Shown one piece after another: positions 26,713 through 40,534 of a stretch of DNA of 64,000 nt (the first letter of the stretch is position 1; every line of letters starts with the position of its first letter). This DNA comes from Piper betle (lineage: Eukaryota > Streptophyta > Magnoliopsida > Piperales > Piperaceae): positions 62,001 through 126,000 of the forward strand of contig JAURVB010012662.1 of the NCBI GenBank assembly GCA_033002965.1. The letters run 5' to 3'. The notes under the pieces were generated by a model, which saw nothing but the letters and a program-made list of their open reading frames with translations, ran no database searches and had not been told where the DNA came from. Made by a program: the position numbers and the translations under genes.

Positions 26713-29700
26713 GTCACATACCTTATTAATTCTTTGTCAAATTAATTTATAATATGAGCTGCTAAAAATATGACTCAAATATTATAGAGCTTTTTTACAA
26801 TATTAATGTATCGTGAGTTAGACAGATCATGTAATATTTCAACGATGGCAGTATTGGGCAGCACGCAAGTTATGAAAACGGGGACATTATTTTGTTGCTA
26901 CTTCGATATAAATTAATACATCAGCTAATATCATCAAATTTTTATTTATAATGTCACATATCAAACACGTACTAAGCTAGTCATCCCCTCTTTAATTAAT
27001 AATTGCTATGGATGTATTACACGAATAACTCTTAATTAACACTCCTAATTAATAACTATGCTATACATCCTTGTACTTGTCATTGGCATGACCGAACCAC
27101 GATTAATGTTGAGTTTTGTTGTGCTCAAACTTAATTCATTTTATTTTGGTTTTAGTTCAAAATTAAGTATTCGAGCCAAGTTCAAACAGTGCTTGTTAGA
27201 TTAGCTTCTTTATAAGCACTGTTTGGCTATAAGATTCATATAAAAATTTCATTCTAAATAATTAGCATTAAGGTTCGAGTCTAATTGGCATTATTTTAAC
27301 ATAAGCATCTGATCTATTAATTAATTTGAATTCAAGAATTAGTTCGAGTTTTGAGCAGATCAAACATGCACCAAGTTGTTACTGATCAACTAATTCTGGT
27401 TTTGATCACATAGAATTTTCACAGATATCAAATTATTGGTTACATTTAATTACAATAACAATCAGCTGGTTAGTATACTAATTAAGATTTGGAACCTATT
27501 GACTAATTAATGTGTGTTCATACTTATTTTACGTTTAAGTACCAACTGTTTGATAGAAAGCGGACGACCAAACTGAACCATGCGTGCATGCAATAAATAA
27601 TTAAACAATAATAGTGCACAAAAAATTCACCAAAACAGGTTTAACGAACCGCCTGCCCTTGTAAATATTGGGTTATCCCTCCTCTGTAAATATATGAAAA
27701 GGTAACCCTATTTTAAAAAATCCAAGACATTTTTATAAAACGTGTTTCGCGACGGACTTTTTCTTCTTTGGTTTTGGTCCTGGAGAAAAAAGTGCGACAA
27801 AGGGAATGGAAAAATTGTATCAATTAAAGAAAGGTATATATTTTGTTTAGAGTCATTTATAATTGTCAATGATAACTTCGCCAAGTTCTTAATTTATAAT
27901 ATTCTTGTGTTATTACCTTTAGCAACTTATATCAATTTTTTATAAATTACAGTAAATTGGTATTGGTGAATTTATTCTTCAATGAATATTTTCTGTATTA
28001 AGTTGTGATATTTTATAGTTTTCTATGTAAAATTGTTTTTTTCTTTTTAGAAAGTATTTCATGCCGCATGTGTTTATTTTGATTGTTACTTTTCATCCTT
28101 GTATGTTGAAATGAAGATTTAAATATTTGGTTAATCCCGACAGCAAACATGTATACGCTACAAGTCAACTATTACACCTTATAAAATCATCAAATAAAAA
28201 GAATCACATAATGTATGATCATATAATAAAAACTTGTGATATGTCCAATTACTAGTTAATTATAAATACCATGCATTGGTTGGTTTGGTTTGGAATTTAT
28301 AGTTTAAACCATGGTTTAATTAAAGCAAGCGTGGCAAGTCAAAGGCTTGGGCCAATTTAATAATAATTAATTTGGATTAGCTCAAGATTTGTGGCTTCAT
28401 GACCGCTGTAATTGAAGTATTGATTAAAAGCAATTTGCATCATGGCTAGCGTGTGTTTGATATTTATTGAACAAACATCAAAGTCCTAACATGTAAATTA
28501 ATATTCTCATTTCACTAACTAATTCTATCGGTTGTTGGGGATGCATTTTAAGACGGTATTTGCTCTTCTAAAACAATATATTATGAGAGTGTTTAATTTC
28601 CTTCATGTTTTTTTAATGTTGTATCAATCATAGTTTAAAACTTCGAACCCAATTATAAAGTAGACTCGACTCAATTCCTAACTTTATACTATTTTGTAAG
28701 GTTTGTTTGGTTGGTACAAAAATAGTATAAATAATATAATATTTTAAAATAGCCAACTTTACCAAATTAAGCAGTTGCATTTAATATAATTTGTATAAAA
28801 CTAATTTTAAATTAATTATTTTGTAAATAAATTAAATATGATTATATCTAAAGTAAGAGTACAAAATAATTAGGATTAACTTATGTAACCCCTCTCATGA
28901 GCAAAAAAAATCATGGGAGAACACATGGGTGAGTGACCGGAAGGTAGTCATAATTAATTTAAATACGAAATACACTATAAATCAAATTACTAATTTTTTT
29001 TATAAATATATTGTATATATACTTATTTTAGTAAGGCTAGTTATTGAAAATTTTCGTATAATTTAAATTGCTTTCCTGCTAACCAAATATAGCCAATTAA
29101 AAGTTATATGAAATTAATAATATAGTGTTCTTTGTAATACTTGAAATTGATAAATTTATTATTTACATTTCTTTAAAATATTGATTAAGTTATACTAAAG
29201 AAGAATATATATTATAACAACTTTTATTATTTGATTTAGATAGTCAATCATAAAGTTTGTTAGCATAGAATTAATCAACTGAAGAGTTCAAGAATAGTCC
29301 ACTCGAGAAATTTTTGGAATAAAATAGATTTTAGAAGTAATATGGTTTGTATATACTTTCTATATGTTGACTCTGTTTTTATTTAAACTGACTGTGATTG
29401 CTTTTATATTAAGAAATGTTAATCAGTAAGATATATAAATCCCATATACATGAACTTATGTCTTTGGTGCTTAGATTAATGATCAGCTTTGAAATTACTT
29501 AGCTGGTTCGTTAATGAGCTCAACTTAGATTTGAGCTTCAACAATCTCTATCTTATAAATATATAGCTTGTGTCATTGATTTGAATATTAGAATCAAAGG
29601 TAAAAAACATGGTCAATTACCACGGCCAAAAACTGTGGCATTTGGATTTTTTGCGACAAAAATCAATTTTTCTATTAGTGAATAAAATTTATATTTTAAC

Positions 29701-29720
29701 ATTTAATCATCCATAAAGTA

Positions 29721-30133
29721 TGTGAGATCCTTCAATTTAGCCTTACATCTAATACATTTTAGGATAACATATAAAACTTTAACTTAATTACCCACTTTTG
29801 AAGAAATAATTTAGCTCAATTATGTTTTATTTTAGGCCGAGTTGTTGCAAATGATATTAGAGTCTCCTGGTTCCGTGTTAGATGGTGAGTTAGAATAGAA
29901 GCGTTGGTTAGGCTGTTAGTCACGAGTTAAATAAGGTCGTAGGTTGGTGTTAGCAACGAGCTAAGTATAAGAGTTTTGGGGCGAAATTTCTTAAGATGCG
30001 TGGATTGTGAGATCATTCAATTTAGTCCTACATCTAATATCTATTGGGGTAAGATATAGAACTTTATCTTAGTTAAATACTTTTTAAGAAATGACTTAGG
30101 CTATTATAGTTCACTTTAGGCCAAGTCGTTGCA
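29721..30133 (+). mobile_element. TRIM-like mini-retrotransposon B (unit 1)
   Basis: LTR-like repeats at 29721-29849 and 30006-30133 start TGTGAGATC and end GTTGCA. A diverged primer site (atgatattagagtc) and about 155 bp of non-coding interior lie between them. The flanks aagta and aacta look like a worn 5-bp target duplication. The same insertion is in unit 2 at 37292-37705, but unit 3 has the empty site (ccttaaactatgtagcc, about 45730). Confidence 0.75.
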
Positions 30134-30604
30134 AACTATGTAGCCGAATTAACTATATCTGATGTGATTATTTGATAATTTGCATGAAACCAATTAATCT
30201 ATTTTCTTAATCTATTACTATTGGGATATAATTAAGTATGTAGATATTGTAGTGCCAGTTCCTTTCTTTTGCTATTATTACTAAGCAACATTTAATGTCT
30301 AATCTTGAGCAACTTGCACATCTTAGTGAGAGGTTGTCATTTGCATTATATGGCATGATATGCTAATTTTCTTTTCTTATAATTAAGATCAATATTATGA
30401 CCGACGGCCCTTAAAAAAGAAACTTGATGAGCAACAAAATTTATAACCTTTTACCATGCAATGATCATGTTTATCATGTGGCTGTATAAAAATCAAAATA
30501 CTAACTAAACTCGATTAGTAATGCTAAATTATTAATAATAAGGCCACTAAAGAGATCAAGAGGGTGATATCCATTAGATGGCAATGACAGTATCCTTCCA
30601 TGCT

Positions 30605-30786
30605 AGTTATTAGAAGATTGCAAAGGAGCCTATAGAAGAAGAAGGTATTAAAAGACATGGCTGGTTACCCATTCCCTTTATGATCTTCAATATCTCATCT
30701 CTAGTGCGTTCTTCTAGTTCCTCTTCCGCCAGAAATATTTCAATAGCCATTGCTTCCTCAGATTCCTCGCTGTAATTTATCCATAC
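30605..30786 (-). pseudogene. HD-hydrolase exon relic in unit 2
   Basis: The copy of the first HD exon retains IEIFLAEEELEERTRDEILK with a few substitutions (Y to S, T to A) and is cut by the TRIM array; the continuation (tggttgtcagcaatcag) resumes at about 32600. A third copy in unit 3 occupies about 38175-38359 and resumes near 40560. The second HD exon is absent from units 2 and 3. Confidence 0.6.
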
Positions 30787-32573
30787 TGTTGGGCCCTTTG
30801 GGCCCCCAAAAGAGACTTACAATAGGTGTAACAGACCTCTCTTAATCCAAAAGCTAATTTAAGGAATAAGGTTTTCCCATTAGCCTATATACAAGTCACC
30901 AACACTAGTCATTACTTCCTCAAATTCCTGGCTCCAATTTATCCATACTGTTGGGTCCTTTGGGCCCCCAAAAGAGACCTGTAATAGGTGTATCAGACAT
31001 TTCTTAATCCAAAAGCTAGTTTAAGGAATAAGATTTTCTTATTAGTTTACATACAAGTCACCAACATCCTCTACGACCGATATGGGATAAACCCCACAAC
31101 TCCCCTTCACACATCGAGCAATTCTGAAATCATCATCGTCTGATAATCTCCCCTTCATCAGACAACATCCATGTAGCAAACTCCCCTTAAATAATTGGGT
31201 AGAACCCATGAAGGAGATAACCACAATCGGCGTAGGAAAACTTACGATCTGATACCACTGTTAGGCCATTTGAGCCCCCAAAAAGGACTTGCAATAGGTG
31301 TCATACATCTCTCTTGATCCAAAAGTTAACTTAAGGAATAAAATTTTTCCACTAGCCTATATACAACTCACCAATATCATCCATGACCGAAGTGGGATAA
31401 ACCCAACAATACCTCTTCACACATCGGACGACCTCGAAACCATGGAATAAACGTAACAACTCCTCTTCACATATTGGGCGACCCCGAACCAACCATGGGA
31501 TAAACGCAACATCTTCTCTTCACACATCAGGCGACCCTGAACCATCATCGTCTGGTAATCTCACTCTTCATCAAACAAAACTCTTTGAACTCCACATATC
31601 ATCGCCTGAAACCATCATTGTCTGGCAATCTCACTCTTCATTAAACGGATATACCTCTCCTAATCCAAAACTTAACTTAAGGAATAAGGTTTTCCCATTA
31701 ACCTATAGACAACTCACCAACGTCATCCACGATCGGAGTGGGATAAACCCAACAACTCCTTTTCACACATTGGGCGACACCGAAACCATGGGATAAACCC
31801 AACAATTCCTCTTCACACATCGGGCAACCCTGGAACTAACATCGTGTGGCAATCTCACAACTCCTCTTCACACATCGGGCGACCCTGAAACTATGGGATA
31901 AACCCAACAACTCCTCTTCACACATCGGGCAACTCTGAAACCATCATCGTTTGACAATCTCGCTCCTCTCTTAGTCCAAAAGTTAACTCAGGAAATAAGG
32001 TCCATGGGATAAACCTAACAACTCCTCTTCACACATGGGGCGACCCCAAAACCATGGGATAAACCCAATAACTCCTCTTTACACGTCGGGCGACCCCAAA
32101 ACCATCATCGTCTAGGAATCTCACTCTTCATTAAACGAAACTCTTTGAACTCCACATATCATCGCTTGGCTCATCATCGTCTGACAACCTCACTCTTCAT
32201 CAAACAGATTTCTTTGGTGGCAATCTCACTCTTCATCAAACGGAACTCTTTGGTGGCAATCTCACTCTTCATCAAATGGAACTCTTTTCACTCTTCATCA
32301 AACAGAACTCTTTGGTGGCAATCTCACTCTTCGTCAAACGGAACTCTTTGAACTCCACACATATCATCGTCACCTGGCAAACTCCAAACGGAACTCTTTG
32401 AACTCCACACATATCATTGTCGCCTGGCAAACTCCCAGACGAAACTCACAACTCACATATCATCGGCAAACTCTTTTTAAATCATCAGGCGGAACCCATG
32501 AAGGAGACTCCAACAATCGGCGTAGGCAAGGAATAAGTTACCAATACCCTTTACGACTGATGTGTGATAAACC
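30787..32573 (-). mobile_element. TRIM-derived array, unit 2
   Basis: Flanked by a 5-bp duplication CATAC (30782-30786 and 32574-32578). On the minus strand the LTR runs TGTTGGGTTTATCCCA... to ...GGGCCCAACA, about 150 bp, with copies near 30947 and 31259. Between these lie a primer site TGGTATCAGATCG next to one LTR and a purine tract GAAGGGGAG next to the other. The first 161 bp, including the host junction, are tandemly duplicated. From 31410 onward the element becomes a minisatellite of about 50-bp units (cccaacaactcctcttcaca...catgggataaa) mixed with units containing caatctcactcttcatcaaa and ggaactctttgaactccaca. No protein is encoded. Confidence 0.8.
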
Positions 32574-34136
32574 CATACAAGAATCCTCAATGCATATCCA
32601 TGGTTGTCAGCAATCAGAAGCAAAGTCACAAAAACTCTCTTCCAACATTTTTACTTCTTTACATCTTTACCATACCAACTAAACGGACCTTAAAAAACAT
32701 TATTATCCAATTCATGATGATAATGAAAATGCTTAATACTAACTCAAACTGATTCCTTCATTTTTGAACCTGATAAAGTTACCCATCTGAGTTTGATTTT
32801 TCATTTGATAATTCATCTTAATGTGATCTGATATAGTAGTATGAGTTCAAGTTGATGCTAATTTAATAATAATTATAATATAAAGATCTTTAAAGCTGCA
32901 AGATACTCTCCATTAGGGCATGCACAGGAAGACCATTGAAGCAGACATTTCCAAGCCTTCAAGGAAGACATCTCCAAGCCATTTGGGAATTTAGGTCCAA
33001 CTTGTTATCCTTGGTCAAGGCCATTGACAATGAAATCAGCAATTATAAGCAAGATATATCCATGTCTGAGCCAAACATGCATAAATTTTGAAGGGAGAAA
33101 ACTTATATGCTATTCATATGGCCTGGAGTTTATGTAGGCAATATCATCATCATCATTAACTAATATTCTCAAATGCTATGAATTTTTATCATTGATTGCT
33201 ATTGTATATACAGACCAATAGCATCAACAGAGTGGCTTTCAAGAAAAAACATCAACAAAGTGTACATAATTAGTTCCTAGAATTAACTCAAACAATGCAA
33301 AAGAGTGAGGTAGGTAATTCAAAACATCATGAGCTTATACATTTCAAATAAGAAAATGGATTGGTGGTCGTTTAGGCATAGTTTTCTGATTGAATAATCT
33401 CAATCAGTACCATTAATAACATTTTAATTCTTAGGCTATTAAAGCTGGACAGAGATGTTTAAGCAAATTGTGAAACACAAGGAGCCCAATTTCCTCCGCA
33501 GTTTGTGGAACACAAAAGGAATGAGACCAAAATGCAAGGGCATGCATGCAGTTCATCAACTAATTTGATTGAACCTTTGTGTCAAAGGATCACTAAATTG
33601 GTCCCATATATAAGACATTTTGTGAAGTATTCTATTATTATATAAATAAGTCTCTCACTCGTTAAATTGGTCCAATAAAACTTGAAAACTTGTTTAATTC
33701 TGATAAATTTTCAGGCCACTTAATCCAAATAGCGGAGTAGAATCCATGCAATGGCAAACTGTAGACCAATTTAATAATATTTGGTACGTGTGACATGTAT
33801 AACAACAACATTTGGTGAATAATTATTGCGGCCTCACAAATTATATTAGTGAATATCTATTAATGTAAATATATATAGCTAGGCGGCTAGGTCTTCATAT
33901 TTACCACTCTATTGGCATAGTTTTTCGGACCCACATTTAATTCATTATTTTTTCCATATTAAACATGCACGAAGACTATAAACAGTTTTTATGAGGTGGG
34001 TTTTGCATACAAATATGGAACAATTGTTATTTATGTTTCAAACATTGTTTGAACTTAAGATTGGCACAAAGTAGGACGTCATGTTCAATAGATTATATTG
34101 TAGAATCATATATGTATATATTTCATAACAACCATT

Positions 34137-34610
34137 GTAATAACTCATAAAGATTAGTCTTACATCTAACACAATATATGATAAGATCTAATATATAATT
34201 AGAGATGTGTTTATAAATTTTTAACTTAATTAATCAAATTTGAACAAATAACTAGGCTCAGTGATTTGTATTTTGAGTTGGGTCATGGTATCAGAGCCTG
34301 GTTAGGATCGTATTAAATTATAGGTTAAACCAAAAAGAAGAAGTTTAGGAAAAGAATTATGTGGATAAATTTTTTTAAGAGAGAAAGGTAAAATATAAGA
34401 AACCGATAAACTTAAAAAAGAATTTAGAGGACAAAATTTTCTAAAATTTGATGGATTGTAATAACCAATAAAAATTAGTGTTGCATCTAACATCTTCTAA
34501 GATAAAATCCAATATTAAAATGATAATGTGTTTATAGATCTAAAATTTAATTAGCCATTTTTGAAAAATGATTAAACTTGTCAGTTTGCACTTTGAGTTA
34601 GATTGTTACA
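34137..34610 (+). mobile_element. TRIM-like element A (unit 2 copy)
   Basis: Same structure as the copy in unit 1, with the better preserved primer-binding site TGGTATCAGAGCC after the first LTR (34283-34297 region). Confidence 0.7.
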
Positions 34611-37291
34611 GTCACATACCTTATTAATTCTTTGTCAAATTAATTTATAATATGAGCTGCTGAAAATATGACTCAAATATTATAGAGTATTTTTATAATA
34701 TTAATGTATCATGAGTTAGACAGATCATGTAATATTTCAACGATGGCAGGATTGGGCAGCACGCAAGTTATGAAAACGGGGACATTATTTTGTTGCTACT
34801 TCGATATAAATTAATACATCAGCTAATATCATCAAATTTTTATTTATAATGTCACATATCAAACACGTACTAAGCTAGTCATCCCCTCTTTAATTAGTAA
34901 TTGCTATGGATGTATTACACGAATAACTCTTAATTAACACTCCTAATTAATAACTATGCTATACATCCTTGTCCTTGTCACCGGCATGACGAACCAAGAT
35001 TAATGTTGAGTTTTGTTGTGCTCAAACTTAATTCATTTTATTTTGGTTTTTGTTCAAAATTAAGTATTCGAGCCGAGTTCAAGCAGTGCCTGTTAGATTA
35101 GCTTCTTTATAAGCACTGTTTGGCAATAAGATTCATATAAAAATTTCATTCTAAATAATTAACATTGAGCTTCGAGTCTAATTGGCTTTATTTTAACATA
35201 AGCATCTGATCTAATAATTAATTTGAGTTCGAGAATTAGTTTGAGAATTAGTTCGAGTTTTGAGCAGATCAAACATGCACCAAGTTATTAGTGGTCAACT
35301 AATTTTGGCTTTGATCACATAGAATTTTCGCAAAGATCAAATTATTGGTTACATTTAATTTCAATAACAATCAGCTGGTTAGTATTCTAATTAAGATTTG
35401 GATTGTCCCTCCTCTGTAAATATATGAACAGCAACCCTATTTTGGGCTAAATCCAAGATATTTAGAAAATGCGTTTTGAAGATTTTCTTTTTGGTTTTGG
35501 TTTTGGAGAAAAAAGGCGATGAAGGGGAAGGGAAAATTTGTATGAATTAAAGAAAGGTGAATATTTTGTTTAGAGTCGTTTGCAATCGTTAATAGTAACT
35601 TCGCAAAGTTCTTAACTTAGTAATATTTTTCCGTTATTATCTTTTGCGACTTATACCAATTTTGTATAAATTATAATAAATTGGTATTGGTGAGTTTGTT
35701 CTCCGGTAAATATTTTCTATACTAAGTTATAATATAGTGAATTTGATCTGATCATTTTGCCCCGTATGATCATATAATAAAAACTTATGATATGTCCAAT
35801 TACTAGGTAATTATAAATATCATATATTGGTTGGTTTGGTTTGGAATTTATAGTTTAAACCATGGTTTAATTAAAGCAAGCGTGGGAAGTCAAAGGCTTG
35901 GGCTAATTTAATAGTAATGAATTTAGATTAGCTCAAGATTTGTGGCTTCATGACCGCTCTAATTGAAGTATTGATTAAAATCAATTTGCATCATGGCTAG
36001 CGTGTGTTTGGAATTCTTGAACAAACATCAAAGTCCTAACATGTAAATTAATATTCTCATTTCACTAACTAATTCTATCGGTTGTTGGGGATGCATTTTA
36101 AGGCGGTATTTGCTCTTCTAAAACAATATATTATGAGAGTGTTTAATTTCCTTCATGTTTTTTTATGTTGTATCGATCATAGTTTAAAAACTCTGAACCC
36201 AATTATAAAATAGAGTCGACTCAATTTTAACTCTAAACCGGCCAACTCAAAATCATTTATATTCTTTATCAATTTTGTAGGGTTTGTTTGGTTGGCAAAA
36301 AAATGGTATAAATAATATGAAAATTTTAAAATAGTCAACCTTATTAAATTAAGCAGTTGTATTTATTATAATTTGTATAAAAATAATGTTAAGTTAATTA
36401 TTTTGTAAACAAATTAAAATAATTATATGTAAAGTAAGAGTACAAAATAATTATGATTAACTTATGTAAACCCTCTCATGAGCAAAAAAATTCATCGGAG
36501 AACACATGGGTGAGTGATCAGAAGGTAGTCATAATTAATTTGAATATGAAATACACTATAAATCAAAGTACTCATTTTTTTTATAAAAATATTGTATATA
36601 TACATATTTTAGTAAAATTTTCGTATAACTTAAATTGCTTTCATGCTAACCAAATATAGCCAATTAAAAGTTATATGAAATTAATAATATAGTGTTCTTT
36701 GTAATACGTGAAATTGATAAATTTATTATTTACATTTCTTTAAAATATTGATTTAGTTATACTAAAGAAGAATATATATTATAATAACTTTTATTATTTG
36801 ATTTAGATAGTCAATCATAAAGTTTGTTAGCATAGAATTAATCAACTGATGAGTTTAACTTGAATAGTCCACTCGAGACATTTTTGGAATAAAATAGATT
36901 TTAGAAGTACTATGGTTTGTATATACTTTCTACATGTTGACTCTATTTTTCTTTAAACTGACTGTGATTGCTTTTATATTAAGATATGTTAACCAGTAAG
37001 ATATATAAATTCCATATACATGAACTCATGAATTTGGTGCTTAGATTATTGATCAGCTTTGAAATTACTTAGCTGGTTCGTTAATGACCTCAACTTTGAT
37101 TTGAGCTTCAACAATCTCTATCTTATAAATATATATCTTGTGTCATTGATTTGAATATTAGAATCAAAGGTAAAAAACATGGTCAATTACCACGGCCAAA
37201 AACTGTGGCATTTGGATTTTTTTGCGACAAAAATCAATTTTTCTATTAGTGAATAAAATTTATCTTTTAACATTTAATCATTCATAAAGAA

Positions 37292-37705
37292 TGTGAAATC
37301 CTTTAACTTAGCCTTACATCTAATACATATTAAGATAAGATATAAAACTTTAATTTAATTACCCACTTTTGAAGAAATAATTTAGCTCAATTATGTTTTA
37401 TTTTAGGCCGAGTTGTTACAAATGATATTAGAGTCTCCTGGTTCCATGTTAGATGGTGAGTTAGAATAGAAGCGTTGGTTAGGCTGTTAGTCACGAGTTA
37501 AATAAGGTCGTAGGTTGGTGTTAGCAACGAGCTAAGTATAAGAGTTTTGGGGGCGAAATTTCTTAAGATGCGTGGATTGTGAGATCATTCAATTTAGTTC
37601 TACATCTAATATCTATTGGGGTAAGATATAGAACTTTATCTTAGTTAAATACTTTTTAAGAAATGACTTAGCTTATTATATTTCACTTTAGGCCAAGTCA
37701 TTGCA
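37292..37705 (+). mobile_element. TRIM-like element B (unit 2 copy)
   Basis: Matches 29721-30133 base for base over most of its length, with TGTGAAATC as the left terminus and TTGCA as the right. It is absent from the corresponding place in unit 3. Confidence 0.75.
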
Positions 37706-38359
37706 AACTATATAGCCGAATTAGCTATATCTGAAGTGGTTATTTGATAATTTGCATGAAACCATGTAATCTATTTTCTTAATCTATTACTATTGGGATA
37801 TAATTAAGTATGAAGATATTGTAGTGCCAGTTGCTTTCTTTTGTTATTATTACTAAGCAACATTTAATCTCTAATCTTGAGCAACTTGCACATCTTAGTG
37901 AGAGGTTGTCGTTTGCATTATATGGTATGATATGCTCATTTTCTTTTCTTATAATTAAGATCAATATGATGACCGACGGTCCTTAAAAAAAGAAACTTGA
38001 TGACCAACAAAATTTATAACCTTTTACCATGCAATGATCATAATTATCATGTGGCCGTATAAAAATCAAAATACTAATTAAACTCGATTAGTAATGCTAA
38101 ATTATTAATAATAAGGCCACTAACGAGACCACGGGGGTGATATCCATTAGATGGCAATGACAGTATCCTTCCATGCTAGTTATTAGAAGATTGCAAAGGA
38201 GCCTATAGAAGAACAAGGTATTAAAAGAAATGGCTGGTTACCCATTCCCTTTATGACCTTCACTATCTCATCTCTAGTGCGTTCTTCTAGTTCCTCTTCC
38301 GCCAGAAATATTTCAATAGTCGTTGCTTCATCAGATTCCTCACTGCAATTTATCCATAT

Positions 38360-40534
38360 TGTTGGGCCCTTTAAGTCCCAAGAAGAGACTTACAATAGGT
38401 GTAACAGACCTCTCTTAATCTAAAAGCTAGTTTAAGGAATAAGGTTTTCCCATTAGCCTATATACAAGTCACCAACACTAGTCATTGCTTCCTCACATTC
38501 CTCGCTCCAATTTATCCATACTATTGGGCCTTTTGGCCCCCAAAAGAGACTTGTAATAGGTGTAACAGACATCTCTTAATCTAAAAGCTAGCTTAAGAAA
38601 TAAGGTTTTCTTATTAGCCTATATACAAATCACCAACATCCTTTACGACTGGTATGGGATAAACCCAACAACTCCCCTTCACACATCAGGCAATCTTGAA
38701 ATCATTATCGTCTGACAATCTCCACTTCATCATACGACATCCACGTGCCAAACTCCCCTTAAATCATCAGGTAGAACTCATGAAGGAGATAACTACAATC
38801 GGCGTAGGCAAACTTAGGATCTGATACCATTATTAGGCCTTTTGAGCCCCCAAAAGGGACTTGTAATAGGTGTCATAGGCCTCTCTTGATCCAAAAGTTA
38901 ACTTAAAGAATAAGATTTTTCTATTACCCTATATACAACTCACCAATGTCATCCACGACCGAAATGAGATAAACCCAACAACACCTCTTCACACATCGGA
39001 CGACCCCAAAACCATGGAATAAACGCAACAACTCCGCTTCATAAATCGGGCGACCCCGAACCAACCATGGGATAAACGCAACATCTTCTCTTCACACATC
39101 GGGCGACCCCGAACCATCATAGTCTGGCAATCTCACTCTTCATCAAACGAAACTCTTTGAACTCCACACCCGAAACCATCATTTCTGGTAATCTCACTCT
39201 TCATCCAATGGATATACCTCTCCTAATCCAAAACATAACTTAAGGAATAAGGTTTTCCCATTAACCTATATACAACTCACCAACGTCATCCACGACCGGA
39301 ATAGGATAAACCCAACAACTCCTTTTCACACATTGGGTGACACCGAAACCATGGGATAAACCCAACAACTCCCCTTTACACATCGGGCGACTCTGAAACC
39401 AACATCGTGTGGCAATCTCACAACTCCTCTTCACACATCAGACGACTTCAAAACTATGGGATAAACCCAAAACTCCTCTTCATACATCGGGTGACCCCAA
39501 AACCATTATGGAATAAACCCAACAACTCCTCTTCATACATCGGGTGACCCCAAAACCATCATTGTATGGCAATCTCACTCCTCTCTTAATCCATAAGTTA
39601 ACTTAAGGAATAAGGTCCATGGGATAAACCCAACAACTCCTCTTCCCACATTGGGCGACCCCGAAACCATCATCGTCTAGTAATCTCACTCTTCATCAAA
39701 CGGAACTCTTAGAACTCCACATATCATCGCCTGGCCCATCATCGTCTGGCAAGGAATAAGGTCCATGGGATAAACCCCAACGATTCCTCTTTACACATCG
39801 GGCGACCCCAAAACCATGGGATAAACCCAACAACTCCTCTTTACACATCGGGCGACCCTGAAATCATCATCGTCTGGCAATCTCACTCTTCATCAAATGG
39901 AACTCTTTGAACTCCACATCATCTCGTCTGACAATCTCACTCTACATCAAATAGAACTCCTGGCAAGCTCCAAACGAAACTCATTGAACGGCGACCCCGA
40001 AACCATCATCGTCTAGCAATCTCACTCTTCATCAAACGGAACTCTTTGAACTCCACATATCATCGCCTGGCCCATCATCGTCTGGCAAGGAATAAGGTCC
40101 ATGGGATAAACCCCAACGATTCCTCTTTACACATCGGGCGACCCCAAAACCATGGGATAAACCCAACAACTCCTCTTTACACATCGGGCGACCCTGAAAT
40201 CATCATCGTCTGGCAATCTCACTCTTCATCAAATGGAACTCTTTGAACTCCACATCATCTCGTCTGACAATCTCACTCTACATCAAATAGAACTCCTGGC
40301 AAGCTCCAAACGAAACTCATTGAACGGAACTCTTCGAACTCCACACATATCACCGTTGCCTAGCAAACTCCCAGACGAAACTCACAACTCATATATCATC
40401 GGCAAACTCCCTTTAAATCATCAGGCGGAACCCATGAAGAAGACTCCGACAATCGGCATAGGTAAGGAATAAGGCTTTCTCATTAGCTTATATACAAGTC
40501 ACTAATACCCTTTACGACCGATGTGGGATAAACC
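38360..40534 (-). mobile_element. TRIM-derived array, unit 3
   Basis: Orthologous to 30787-32573, with worn flanks CATAT/TATAT. It is longer because its minisatellite part contains an extra large direct duplication: the block at about 39660-39968 recurs almost unchanged at about 39995-40315, both containing ggaataaggtccatgggata and ccatcatcgtctggcaa. Confidence 0.78.

Larger units (their letters stand above)
24469..30541. repeat. tandem triplication, unit 1 (about 6.1 kb)
   Basis: First of three direct copies. It opens with ggccactaaagaga and closes with aataataagg at the start of unit 2. Content in order: the HD-hydrolase exon relic, an uninterrupted site CACAC at 24687-24691 where units 2 and 3 carry an insertion, AT-rich non-coding sequence, a TRIM-like element (26245-26712), more AT-rich sequence, and a second TRIM-like element (29721-30133). 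No intact gene is present. Similarity to unit 2 is very high over most of its length. Confidence 0.93.
30542..38114. repeat. tandem triplication, unit 2 (about 7.6 kb)
   Basis: The middle copy. Its left end shares with unit 3 a small insertion (gcaaaggagcctatagaag) and the TRIM-derived array at 30787-32573. Its right part follows unit 1, including TRIM-like element B. It has private deletions, for example about 180 bp missing at 35400 relative to units 1 and 3, and a loss near 35760. Confidence 0.93.

Noticed and set aside
32145..32682. Ser/His-rich repeated peptides, also at 40046-40472
   Set aside because: They are translations of the minisatellite units; the open frame follows from the repeat length and is not a gene.
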